21,633 nt of DNA from a virus. Positions 13,445-19,860 of the stretch are shown here, in pieces. Within the stretch, counting starts at the first letter, position 1; each line of letters begins with the position of its first letter. The position numbers and the translations under genes were made by a program. Under the pieces are notes generated by a model. That model was not told the DNA's origin. It ran no database searches and saw only the letters and a program-made list of their open reading frames with translations. The DNA lies in the IMG/VR virus record IMGVR_UViG_3300030380_002784, positions 1 through 21,633 of that record; one strand, 5' to 3'.

Positions 13445-13497
13445 TTAAGTCACCTTTATGTCTTGAGAAACAGTATGCCGTAATTGTTTAATCTTGT

Positions 13498-13683
13498 CTA
13501 TTCCACTTTTGTTATGCAACTTGAACAGTACCAAGTCTCTCCATCATCCTTGGAAAACCCTGACGTTTTATTTCCACAGGCCTTGCATTCTGTGGACTGA
13601 TGTATCTTGTATTCTTTCGGCCAACGAATATCATGCCTCTTAAATTTACGCTTTCCATATCTTCTTACGCTTTTTTCGGCCAC
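13498..13683 (-). CDS. Small zinc-ribbon protein (61 aa)
   Basis: The protein has four cysteines in two CxxC pairs: CKAC (33-36) and CSSC (53-56), with a typical ribbon between them (GNKTSGFSKDDGETWYCSSC). The N-terminus is basic (KSVRRYGKRKFKRHD), with WPKEYK just before the ribbon. This is a single zinc-ribbon fold, as in small nucleic-acid-binding or transcription-related proteins. It overlaps the end of the EF-hand gene by 19 bases. The 53 bases after it (13445-13497) hold no gene. Phage zinc ribbons are often regulators of late transcription or partners of DNA enzymes; which of these applies here is unknown. Confidence 0.65.
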   Translation of the reverse strand: MAEKSVRRYGKRKFKRHDIRWPKEYKIHQSTECKACGNKTSGFSKDDGETWYCSSCITKVE

Positions 13684-14006
13684 ACAGATACAGCCATGTA
13701 GGCTCCCACTATACCTCCACCTGTTAAGTACAATAAACTAGAAAGGTCTGTAAGAAGTCTTACTCTTTCATCTGACACAAAAGGTGTGAACATCAACAGT
13801 GTATATAACGCCATAAAGCATAACACAGCCGTAGCCATACGCCTTTGTGCCGTCATTTTGCGTAGCTCGGCTGCCTCTTGCTTCTCGGCTGCCTCTATAT
13901 CGTGTAGTTTTTCGGCTGCCAACAACTCATCATCGTCTACAACTCCGTCCCCATCTAAGTCATATTTGTTGTAGTCGGAGCCTTTCTGAAGACGCTTCTG
14001 GATCAT
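13665..14006 (-). CDS. EF-hand membrane protein, lysis-module neighbour (113 aa)
   Basis: Residues 16-27 (DLDGDGVVDDDE) are a canonical 12-residue EF-hand calcium loop: Asp16, Asp18, Asp20, Gly21, Val23, Asp24, Glu27. Residues 28-50 are a charged Ala/Glu helix (ELLAAEKLHDIEAAEKQEAA) encoded by a small DNA repeat of TCGGCTGCC-type units. Residues about 58-76 and 88-108 are two transmembrane helices (MATAVLCFMALYTLLMF; LLYLTGGGIVGAYMAVSVW). The start overlaps the holin stop in an ATGA junction, so it is co-translated with the holin. It could be a holin partner, a Ca2+-sensing antiholin, or a membrane anchor. Similar EF-hand/two-TM proteins occur in marine phages, but I know of no function. Confidence 0.7.
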   Translation of the reverse strand: MIQKRLQKGSDYNKYDLDGDGVVDDDELLAAEKLHDIEAAEKQEAAELRKMTAQRRMATAVLCFMALYTLLMFTPFVSDERVRLLTDLSSLLYLTGGGIVGAYMAVSVWPKKA

Positions 14007-14398
14007 TTGGTTAACCCTTTGTATTTCTCAAAACTGCGTAATCCTCCGAGGCCCAGCATTCCAAGCAAAATCGTGGTCAACGTCTCCATGTCGAAACTAG
14101 GTAGCTCAGGAACCTCGACACCAGCATACGCTGTTGCGAACAAAATAATCGGAGCAAGGACAAAGTGGTATGCCAACGCTGTACCACAGGTCCAGCCGAT
14201 GAAGGGACGCCATCCAGAAACAAAGATGGATTTGTGTTGCGCTTCTGCTTTGTTGACTTCGATTTGAGCCATTTTTGTCTCTTGAGCATGTCTTTCTGCC
14301 ATTGTGGCAATTTCGTGCGCCAAAGCATTCTTCTGATCCTTGTCTTCAATAAATTTATCTAGTATGCCTGTTACAGGCCCTATTAAAGCTTGTATCAT
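14003..14398 (-). CDS. Holin, GTA-type 3TM family (131 aa)
   Basis: The protein matches the holin family described for gene-transfer agents (GTA_holin_3TM): an N-terminal helical part (MIQALIGPVTGILDKFIEDK, then a charged helix with MAQIEVNKAEAQHKS), the signature SGWRPFIGWTCGTALAYHFV (residues 61-80), a second hydrophobic helix, and the conserved ending LLGMLGLGGLRSFEKYKG. Holins assemble in the inner membrane late in infection and open the way for lysis. It starts inside the portal stop (ATGA overlap) and ends inside the start of the EF-hand gene. No endolysin gene is visible in the window, so the partner enzyme must be encoded elsewhere. Confidence 0.85.
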   Translation of the reverse strand: MIQALIGPVTGILDKFIEDKDQKNALAHEIATMAERHAQETKMAQIEVNKAEAQHKSIFVSGWRPFIGWTCGTALAYHFVLAPIILFATAYAGVEVPELPSFDMETLTTILLGMLGLGGLRSFEKYKGLTK

Positions 14399-16800
14399 TT
14401 AGCCCCTCTTTTCAATGCTGCCTGTGTATTTATTCTGTAGATATTTACATCGTTCCTATCTTCAGCAATCTGTGTCTGCGTATTTATCCTTTGTTGTGCC
14501 AACTCGTAAGCCTGCATCAACTTGGCTTGGTCTACTTGGAAATCCATCGCATCGCTCTGCATCTTACGCTGTATCTCCATGGTATCGTTCTCTAGCTCTT
14601 TCTGCCTAATACCTATCAATGGGTCTTGCGTATCGGCTGGTACAAGTAAAGGTGCCAACTGCTCAGTTGTATCGGCTGCTTGCTGTGCGATTGCTGCTTC
14701 AACTGCAACAGGGTCAACCTGCGGTGCCATCTCTCCAGCCATCTGTGCCTGTTGAATAACTTGACGAAACATCTCTTGTACTACATCTCGAGCATGCATG
14801 GATATGTGTTCCTGTATGTGAGACTGAAGCAAAATAAATGCCTGTGGATTTACCGTGGATACCTTAGAGCGAACCATGGCTGCATGCACTCTTATGTGTG
14901 CAATATGATCTTGTTCCTGGAATGCTTTCAAAGGCATATTCTTCAAGACATTTCCGTTCTCCGTCCCTGGATCTGTAGGTGCAGGCTGTGGTGGAGGAGG
15001 CAGAATCGCCTCGATATTCTTAATATCTAGTGCGTCATACACTCTTCGATATGCCTCATACATATTGTGCAACTGCGGTGCTTGTTGTGCCATTTGCAGT
15101 TGTGTTTGTGCCAGAGACATACGCTGTGCCATTGAAAAAATGCTTGGGTCAGACACAGGAAGTATATCTATACGGCCATCAAAGTCTTGCGCCATCAACT
15201 GCGGGTTTGCATTTGCCCCTACAAAATACGGATATGGCACTGGATTCTCGCCAAATATCTCTGCAAGCATACGGAACTCTTGCTTCTGCCCATAGTGCAT
15301 GCGCTTGTGAATACTGCTAATAACCTTTGAACCCTGTTCTATCAAAGCAACGGTTGTACCAACAGGGGCTTGTGAGTTTACATCTGCAATCTTTGCGTCT
15401 GCCACCTGTGCAAAGCGTTTACCAGAATCTACTACAACACCAAGCAATTGTGCCAATGTACCTGATGGTTCTTTGTAGGGTAACGGTATAATTGCATTGC
15501 GAACATCCCCAGCAGGAGCATCAATATCTCTAAACTCACCAGGAACCACGGGCTCATCATCGTTACGAATCCTCACACCACGTGCCTTGAAACCACCAGG
15601 AAGATTAGACAATGTGCCTGCATCGATTAGCTGACGCAGAATGGATGTGGCTGCTCGAGATAGCCCGCCTATTGTGTGCAGTAACCCAAATCCATAGAAA
15701 CCAAGCCCCGGTAAGAACTTGTAATGTACAAAATACTGCCGCTTTCTGCGAAGCGGATCCATCTCACGATAGTTTCGAGTAACCGATAACACCTGACCAG
15801 AGCCCTCATCAATCGTAACAATGTATGGAAGCTTAATACCTGTTGGCTCTCCCATCATGTCCACATCTTCAAAGCCTTCTAAATCAAGCTCGGTATGTAT
15901 CTCATACAACGTGTAAATCTCATCACTATACCCCGGACGTAACCCCTGAAGCTCATCTGCCTTGCCCTGAATTGTAGAGTCAGACTCATCTTGATCCGAA
16001 TAAGACAGAGAAACATCCCTGTAAATACCACCAATCTGTAGCTTTCTTACATCGTTGTCCGTCATTTTTACGATGTGTGTGCACCGCTCTGCCGTGCGAA
16101 TATCTGATGCATCGTAGTTCACAACCAAATCTTCGGCATGTACAAACTTGGACACCGCCCGTTGCTTGGATGGGTCGAAATAAACTTTCTTGAAGGTGGA
16201 GCCTGTGATTGGCAGATAATACAGCATCTGGTCTGTATCTTGGTCATACTCTTCCATGACCTCGGTTATCTGATAGTTCATGTAATCTTCTACACGAGTT
16301 GCCTGTGCTTCGGTTTCCGCTGTCGGTGCACCAATAATCGATGTCTTTACAGGGCCGCCTGCTGGTAGCATTTCCTTGTATGCCTGCGCTTGAAACTGTG
16401 TGATTGCTTCACTTAGCAATGGGTGGGTTACACCAGAAGACCCCGGGAACGGTTCACTTCTTTCCTCATAGCGTATGCCAAGTAACGTCAATCCCTTGGC
16501 AATCGCCTCTTCCCACTCTTCTCTAGACTCCTTGTCCTCTTCAACCTTGGACATAAGGTCCGAGGACAGTGTTCCAAGAATCGAATCATCTAGAACCTCT
16601 GCTAGATTGGCGTTGTGATTGTACTCTTCAACCTCAACCTCCATCTGCTCTTCGCCAACCATCTCAATACCTAGCGGTAATTCAGGCTGTCCTTGTACTT
16701 CTATTTCTACATCAAGCATTTGATCAGGTGCCATGTCTGGACCACCAGGGCCCATGGTTCCTTCAATCATGCCTGCGAGTGGTTTTGGAGGTAATGCCAT
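14395..16800 (-). CDS. Portal protein, P22-like long portal (801 aa)
   Basis: The portal forms the twelve-subunit ring at one capsid vertex through which the terminase drives DNA. N-terminal acidic, disordered-looking part to about residue 75, then the core: EERSEPFPGSSGVTHPLLSE (about residues 112-131), ATRVEDYMNYQITEVMEEYD, TDQMLYYLPITGSTFKKVYF (about 189-208), VHAEDLVVNYDASDIRTAER, FVHYKFLPGLGFYGFGLLHT and ADAKIADVNSQAPVGTTVAL. These match the P22-type portal pattern. A Pro-rich linker (ILPPPPQPAPTDPG, about residues 598-612) precedes a Gln/Met-rich helical C-terminus that would make the long barrel typical of short-tailed phages. 801 residues is longer than P22 gp1 (725). ATG overlaps the stop of the 73-residue gene (TAATG). 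Confidence 0.85.
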   Translation of the reverse strand: MALPPKPLAGMIEGTMGPGGPDMAPDQMLDVEIEVQGQPELPLGIEMVGEEQMEVEVEEYNHNANLAEVLDDSILGTLSSDLMSKVEEDKESREEWEEAIAKGLTLLGIRYEERSEPFPGSSGVTHPLLSEAITQFQAQAYKEMLPAGGPVKTSIIGAPTAETEAQATRVEDYMNYQITEVMEEYDQDTDQMLYYLPITGSTFKKVYFDPSKQRAVSKFVHAEDLVVNYDASDIRTAERCTHIVKMTDNDVRKLQIGGIYRDVSLSYSDQDESDSTIQGKADELQGLRPGYSDEIYTLYEIHTELDLEGFEDVDMMGEPTGIKLPYIVTIDEGSGQVLSVTRNYREMDPLRRKRQYFVHYKFLPGLGFYGFGLLHTIGGLSRAATSILRQLIDAGTLSNLPGGFKARGVRIRNDDEPVVPGEFRDIDAPAGDVRNAIIPLPYKEPSGTLAQLLGVVVDSGKRFAQVADAKIADVNSQAPVGTTVALIEQGSKVISSIHKRMHYGQKQEFRMLAEIFGENPVPYPYFVGANANPQLMAQDFDGRIDILPVSDPSIFSMAQRMSLAQTQLQMAQQAPQLHNMYEAYRRVYDALDIKNIEAILPPPPQPAPTDPGTENGNVLKNMPLKAFQEQDHIAHIRVHAAMVRSKVSTVNPQAFILLQSHIQEHISMHARDVVQEMFRQVIQQAQMAGEMAPQVDPVAVEAAIAQQAADTTEQLAPLLVPADTQDPLIGIRQKELENDTMEIQRKMQSDAMDFQVDQAKLMQAYELAQQRINTQTQIAEDRNDVNIYRINTQAALKRGAK

Positions 16801-17021
16801 TAGAATGTTCCTTTAAATGTTCCACCACGAGCCTTCATAATAGCCCCGCCTTTTTTTCTTGCTTTCTTTCCTTTGGCCCGATTAGAAAAATAAGGTTCAT
16901 AGGCAGGCAACCCCATATTACTTCTTAACCTTTTGTATTCGGGTCGTTCCATCATCTCATCTGAAAGAAGCTTTATCTGCTCTTCCATTTGTTCTAATGC
17001 AGATTTTTGTTTGTTCGTCAT
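16800..17021 (-). CDS. Small basic protein between terminase and portal (73 aa)
   Basis: The protein has an N-terminal coiled-coil-like half (KQKSALEQMEEQIKLLSDEM), then RPEYKRLRSNMGLPAYEPYF, and a basic C-terminus SNRAKGKKARKKGGAIMKAR followed by GGTFKGTF. The C-terminal GGA...ARGGTFKG segment is one of the recurring basic motifs of this window. Its stop overlaps the portal start. It lies 9 nt after the terminase gene. A small protein in this position could be a portal or terminase cofactor, but it has no helix-turn-helix signature of a small terminase subunit, which would normally lie upstream of the large one. Function unknown. Confidence 0.6.
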   Translation of the reverse strand: MTNKQKSALEQMEEQIKLLSDEMMERPEYKRLRSNMGLPAYEPYFSNRAKGKKARKKGGAIMKARGGTFKGTF

Positions 17022-17030
17022 GGTGTTCTC

Positions 17031-18569
17031 CTAATAATACTCTCTAACCGTAGGTGGGGCCCAATCATCTATCTCTTCACCTTCCAGACTTATAAAACCA
17101 CCCTGCCGAAATCGCATTAACGCCATGGTCATGCTGTCACAGAAGTCATCATGGTCCCCATTTGGAAAAGATGCAACCTCTTCTATAACCTCATCGGCAA
17201 ATTTCTCTCCTTCAGGATACCACACTTTTCCCGCTTCAAAAATAGGAGAAACCATATGCATGCGAGTTACCTTATCCATACCACCGCCTTTTCGCCTGCC
17301 CGGAGAGAACGTAACAACAGGTAAATTCTGCAACCGCATCTCGTCTGCCAGTGACATACCCGAGGCTTTTGCCTCGATTAACATCATATCCGGCTCCCAA
17401 TAGTCGTTTTCCTCTATCGCTATCTGCTTTAACTCTGGAAAGTTCCAGCGACCACGCTTCGCGTCCAGTAAAATTAGGTGGTCGCCCCCAAATTTGTCCG
17501 GTTTAAACACACCCCAAGTCGTAATCGCAGAATAATCGGCCGATTCACGCTTGCTATACGCAGTATCATACGCCTGAATCACATATTCAAGGTTCGGGGT
17601 CGATGATTCTTCCCACGGCTTCCACCATTCGCGCTTCACCATCGCTGTTTCTTCGGATGTAGGGTTCTGCTGCCACTGTGCATTCCATTTGCCCACGGAC
17701 AACGAAGCCTTGACCTTCAATAACTCGTCTTTTTCCCAAAATTCAGGCCATAAGGGCTCTCCAGAAGGCATAATCGCAGGAAATTCAACCACCTCCCACT
17801 GATCTGCCATCAAATCCTTGCCCTGTGCACGCAATAACCTGCCCGTTATGTCCTTCTTTGACCACCTCGTCTGCACAATTATAATACAACCCCCCGGTTG
17901 TAGACGCTGTCTCGGCCCCGAAGTGTACCACTCATACGCATTATCATACGCAGTCGAGGATAATGCATCCTGTTCCGAGTGCGGGTCATCAATAATCAGC
18001 AAATCTGCACCACGACCCGTCATCGCTGCACCAACACCAGCAGCAAAATACTCTCCACCAGCACTTGTCTCCCACCGCCCCGCTGCCTGGGAGTCTGGTT
18101 TTAAATCCGTGGCCGGAAATATCTGCTGATATAATGGGTCCCCTATTAAATCTCTTACCTTCCTGCCAAATCGTACAGCAAGTTCCGTGTTCATTGTTGC
18201 CTGGATAATCTTTAACTTGGGATTTCTTCCTAAAAACCAGCTAGGCATAAGATAAGAAGCAAACTCTGACTTGGAATGCCGAGGTGGCATGTTCACTATC
18301 AGTCTTTTTAACTCTCCACGAGCTATTCTCTCTAGCTTTTCTGCGATAATCTTGTGATGTCGGCCCTCAATAAACCCGTCATATACATGATGAACATAGG
18401 ACATAAAGTCATCGGCCGCCCGTTCACGGGTCACCAACACCCGCTCTTGCTGTCTCAGTAACAGGATTTCACGAAGTGCGTCCTCGGGTACGGCATCTAA
18501 ATTAGGCTGAAAGTCGTCCATGGCCCAATGATAATATTTCTGAATGAATTTATCAACCCAACATGACAT
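17031..18569 (-). CDS. Terminase large subunit (512 aa)
   Basis: The motor that cuts and pumps DNA into the capsid. ATPase domain: Walker A-like segment MPPRHSKSE (94-102), Walker B LLIIDDP (190-196), coupling motif QTRW (233-236). C-terminal RNase H-like nuclease: Asp335 in QAYDTAYSK, Glu399 in LIEAKASG and Asp474/Asp475/Asp478 in HDDFCDS. All catalytic acids expected are present. Length is normal. The ATG at 18569 has no clear ribosome-binding site. A start at 18521 (MDDFQPN) is possible, but the first ATG is preferred because the leader from the candidate promoter is short. It is the first gene of the leftward late block; no small terminase gene is next to it. Confidence 0.95.
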   Translation of the reverse strand: MSCWVDKFIQKYYHWAMDDFQPNLDAVPEDALREILLLRQQERVLVTRERAADDFMSYVHHVYDGFIEGRHHKIIAEKLERIARGELKRLIVNMPPRHSKSEFASYLMPSWFLGRNPKLKIIQATMNTELAVRFGRKVRDLIGDPLYQQIFPATDLKPDSQAAGRWETSAGGEYFAAGVGAAMTGRGADLLIIDDPHSEQDALSSTAYDNAYEWYTSGPRQRLQPGGCIIIVQTRWSKKDITGRLLRAQGKDLMADQWEVVEFPAIMPSGEPLWPEFWEKDELLKVKASLSVGKWNAQWQQNPTSEETAMVKREWWKPWEESSTPNLEYVIQAYDTAYSKRESADYSAITTWGVFKPDKFGGDHLILLDAKRGRWNFPELKQIAIEENDYWEPDMMLIEAKASGMSLADEMRLQNLPVVTFSPGRRKGGGMDKVTRMHMVSPIFEAGKVWYPEGEKFADEVIEEVASFPNGDHDDFCDSMTMALMRFRQGGFISLEGEEIDDWAPPTVREYY

Positions 18570-18597
18570 GACACGACTGTTGACGACACATCCCCAA

Positions 18598-18627
18598 AAT
18601 ATAGGGGGTAGGGGGTGCTTGGAACAA
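18598..18627 (-). promoter_or_regulatory. Candidate promoter for leftward late block
   Basis: On the minus strand TTGTTC (18622-18627) and TATATT (18598-18603) are separated by 18 bp, a near-consensus sigma70 pair with a start of transcription near 18590, about 20 nt before the terminase ATG. The -35 lies in the first copy of a 15-bp direct repeat (GTTCACGTTTTGTTC on this strand), so a regulator binding the repeat would directly control it. The other repeat copy (18697-18711) also contains TTGTTC but has no good -10 at normal distance. Confidence 0.45.
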
Positions 18628-18636
18628 AACGTGAAC
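18622..18636. repeat. 15-bp direct repeat, copy 1 (putative operator)
   Basis: GAACAAAACGTGAAC occurs identically at 18622-18636 and 18697-18711, 75 bp apart and in the same orientation, in the divergent control region. It overlaps the -35 box of the candidate leftward promoter. An identical repeat of this length by chance in 275 bp is very unlikely, so binding of a protein or other cis role is likely. Confidence 0.75.
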
Positions 18637-18661
18637 AGCTATCTGACCCAGTAACCCCAAA

Positions 18662-18677
18662 AGATTATCGATAATCT
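18662..18677. promoter_or_regulatory. Perfect 16-bp palindrome (putative operator)
   Basis: AGATTATCGATAATCT is a perfect 16-bp palindrome midway between the two copies of the 15-bp direct repeat, flanked by CCCCAAA on one side and a GGGG-containing stretch on the other. Its AT-rich symmetrical form is typical of dimeric repressor sites. It lies between the candidate divergent promoters, where a lytic switch regulator could act on both sides. Confidence 0.6.
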
Positions 18678-18696
18678 GAGACTAGGGGAGTGGTGA

Positions 18697-18711
18697 GAAC
18701 AAAACGTGAAC
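18697..18711. repeat. 15-bp direct repeat, copy 2
   Basis: The second identical copy of GAACAAAACGTGAAC, 75 bp from the first. Together with the central palindrome it makes a repeat-palindrome-repeat arrangement in the control region. Confidence 0.75.
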
Positions 18712-18716
18712 GTATG

Positions 18717-18733
18717 TTTTCCACAATGTGGAA
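18717..18733. promoter_or_regulatory. DnaA-box-like inverted repeat
   Basis: TTCCACAATGTGGAA is an inverted repeat with 7-bp arms and one central base. The left part, TTTTCCACA (18717-18725), fits the DnaA-box pattern TTWTNCACA, and the right half on the other strand (TATTCCACA) is a one-mismatch version. It is followed by an AT-rich stretch (18732-18759). That would suit a replication origin or a host-factor site, but a simple operator is equally possible. Confidence 0.35.
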
Positions 18734-18762
18734 TAATAATGTATATTATCCCATTTTTTCCC

Positions 18763-18791
18763 TTGTTATCTTTTTTATTATGTGCTACTGT
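18763..18791 (+). promoter_or_regulatory. Candidate early promoter P1 (rightward)
   Basis: TTGTTA (18763-18768), a 17-bp spacer ending TGTGC, and TACTGT (18786-18791) form a sigma70-like promoter about 47 nt upstream of the first rightward gene's mRNA start-to-ATG distance. The TGTGC before the -10 is identical to that in promoter P2 (20000-20028), where the spacer is also 17 bp. The shared details suggest a real early promoter class. Confidence 0.6.
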
Positions 18792-18798
18792 ATTTGTA

Positions 18799-18820
18799 GG
18801 TGTGTCGCTATTGATACACC
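18799..18820 (+). promoter_or_regulatory. Inverted repeat at the early transcription start
   Basis: GGTGTGTC at 18799-18806 and GATACACC at 18813-18820 form 8-bp arms with one mismatch and a 6-nt loop, right at the predicted transcription start of P1. It could be a repressor site at the start point or a 5' hairpin that protects the early mRNA. No matching element is present after promoter P2. Confidence 0.4.
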
Positions 18821-18844
18821 GTCAACAACAAAGAGAGAGAAATC

Positions 18845-19117
18845 ATGTTTGATTATAACTTAAAGTCGAGCGTCACTAATGACCCCCGAACTTCACTTGC
18901 CCTAGCCAAGTCTCATCTAAAAAAATTATCTGATGAGATAAAGTATTGGGAAAATCTTATCCGTCAAGGTGCGTTTCCTGAACATTTCGATGTTCTAGAT
19001 GCACCGCTTAAAAAGTACCTACCACAACAAGCGGTTATCGATGCGCTTGGTATGGAATGGGTTGAAGAGAACAAGATACCACAAAAGACAAGTAAGATAA
19101 TTGTTCCAAAGAAGTAA
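18845..19117 (+). CDS. First rightward (early-type) gene, hypothetical (90 aa)
   Basis: The ATG follows a GA-rich site (GAGAGAGA) about 47 nt after the P1 start. The protein has an N-terminal part (MFDYNLKSSVTNDPRTSLAL), a helical segment (AKSHLKKLSDEIKYWENLIR), then AFPEHFDVLDAPLKKYLPQQ and a C-terminal ending in IPQKTSKIIVPKK. I see no known domain: no cysteine motif, no membrane segment. As the first gene behind the early promoter, it is a candidate for host-takeover or regulation, by position only. The stop codon lies within the first copy of the intergenic hairpin repeat. Confidence 0.7.
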   Translation: MFDYNLKSSVTNDPRTSLALAKSHLKKLSDEIKYWENLIRQGAFPEHFDVLDAPLKKYLPQQAVIDALGMEWVEENKIPQKTSKIIVPKK

Positions 19118-19152
19118 TCAACAACAGGGGGGACACTGTCCCCCCAGAAAGG
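19112..19152. repeat. Intergenic hairpin repeat, copy A
   Basis: A 41-bp element (starting AAGTAATCAACAACA, then a hairpin, then AGAAAGG) occurs at 19112-19152 and again at 19421-19461 with one difference. The hairpin is GGGGGGACACTGTCCCCCC (19127-19145): nine bp of stem around one base, or eight around three. AGAAAGG at the end supplies the ribosome-binding site of the next gene. There is no T-run after it, so it is not a normal terminator. It contains the stop codon of the first early gene. Confidence 0.85.
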
Positions 19153-19159
19153 TAATACA

Positions 19160-19417
19160 ATGTCACATTCAATATTGAACAGTGCTTTACAAACACCACA
19201 TGGAATAAAAAATCCAATCAATAAAGTTCCAATGATTGATTCACCCAAAGACTGGGGGGAGATACACGATTACATCGAAAGATTTACTACAGAAGATAGA
19301 GCCTTTGCGACAGTAATCGCTGGAATGGTCTGGAACTTAGCTCATGAGCAGGTAGAAGAGCTTATTAAAACCGAAAACGAGCTTTATGACAGACGGTCCC
19401 AGCGGATACACGATTGA
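19160..19417 (+). CDS. Hypothetical early-type protein (85 aa)
   Basis: The ATG at 19160 lies 7 nt after AAAGG, which is the end of the hairpin repeat copy A. The protein has an N-terminal basic loop (LQTPHGIKNPINKVPMIDSP) and a helical remainder (EIHDYIERFTTEDRAFATVI, then AGMVWNLAHEQVEELIKTEN) ending DRRSQRIHD. No known domain is recognised; the central helix is amphipathic rather than a membrane span. It lies between the two copies of the hairpin repeat. Confidence 0.7.
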   Translation: MSHSILNSALQTPHGIKNPINKVPMIDSPKDWGEIHDYIERFTTEDRAFATVIAGMVWNLAHEQVEELIKTENELYDRRSQRIHD

Positions 19418-19420
19418 ACC

Positions 19421-19461
19421 AAGTAATCAACAACAGGGGGGACAGTGTCCCCCCAGAAAGG
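19421..19461. repeat. Intergenic hairpin repeat, copy B
   Basis: The second 41-bp copy, hairpin GGGGGGACAGTGTCCCCCC at 19436-19454. It differs from copy A only at the central base (G instead of C), so the two hairpins are exact reverse complements of one another. It follows the stop of the 85-residue gene by 3 bases and provides GAAAGG for the small membrane-protein gene at 19469. Confidence 0.85.
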
Positions 19462-19468
19462 AAACAAA

Positions 19469-19552
19469 ATGAGTGATTTTAATTTGTTTATCGGTGGCTT
19501 TATCGTCCTATTTGGATGGATGCTTGGCCTTTATGTTTTAACAGTAATTTAA
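19469..19552 (+). CDS. Tiny single-span membrane protein (27 aa)
   Basis: A 27-residue frame with AAAGG 7 nt before the ATG: MSDFNLFIGGFIVLFGWMLG, then LYVLTVI. It is a single hydrophobic helix with a short charged N-terminus. It sits between hairpin repeat B and the 97-residue gene; its stop is followed by another AAAGG site. Many phage early regions hold such tiny membrane proteins, for instance for superinfection exclusion or lysis timing; function is not assignable here. I accept it because of its ribosome-binding site, fit between neighbours and clear hydrophobic composition. Confidence 0.6.
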   Translation: MSDFNLFIGGFIVLFGWMLGLYVLTVI

Positions 19553-19566
19553 TGAAAGGAAACAAA

Positions 19567-19860
19567 ATGCCTAGACTATGGTACGAATCAGAAACCAAAG
19601 AAGAATACAATTCCCGTTTTACATTGAATCCATATGACTCGAGTATCGGAAAGCCAAGAGGCAGATACAGACTAGCACGAGGTGCCAATAGTCTGAAAGA
19701 GATTGCTAAGAATGAAGCAGGGACAGACAATATAATCACGATCCTTAAAAAAGATCGTTATTATGATACCATGCGACCAATCAAAGAATATCGAATGGTA
19801 GATGGTAAACTTAAATTTATGGGTAACCTTCATGTGTTATTGGAGGAAAGCTTTGATTAA
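19567..19860 (+). CDS. Hypothetical early-type protein (97 aa)
   Basis: The start used here is ATG at 19567 (MPRLWYESETKEEYNSRFTL), because it has AAAGG 8 nt upstream and follows the tiny membrane-protein gene. An upstream in-frame ATG at 19516 would overlap that gene and has no site. The protein is basic and rich in Tyr and Arg (DSSIGKPRGRYRLARGANSL, then KEIAKNEAGTDNIITILKKD, then YRMVDGKLKFMGNLHVLLEE). I do not recognise it. Its end overlaps the start of the 34-residue gene (19853). Confidence 0.65.
   Translation: MPRLWYESETKEEYNSRFTLNPYDSSIGKPRGRYRLARGANSLKEIAKNEAGTDNIITILKKDRYYDTMRPIKEYRMVDGKLKFMGNLHVLLEESFD

Noticed and set aside
16800-17021. 73-residue protein as the small terminase subunit
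   Set aside because: It is downstream of the large subunit, lacks a helix-turn-helix pattern and ends in a basic GGA motif seen in other proteins here.
18964-19248. 94-residue minus-strand frame opposite the early genes
   Set aside because: It runs through the hairpin repeat and antisense to two early genes, without a ribosome-binding site; hydrophobic composition is an artefact of antisense reading.
19112-19461. The 41-bp hairpin elements as intrinsic terminators
   Set aside because: There is no T-run after either stem, and the genes downstream depend on the ribosome-binding sites within the elements.
19516-19566. N-terminal extension of the 97-residue gene to ATG at 19516
   Set aside because: It would overlap the 27-residue membrane-protein gene and lacks a ribosome-binding site, while ATG at 19567 has AAAGG at good spacing.
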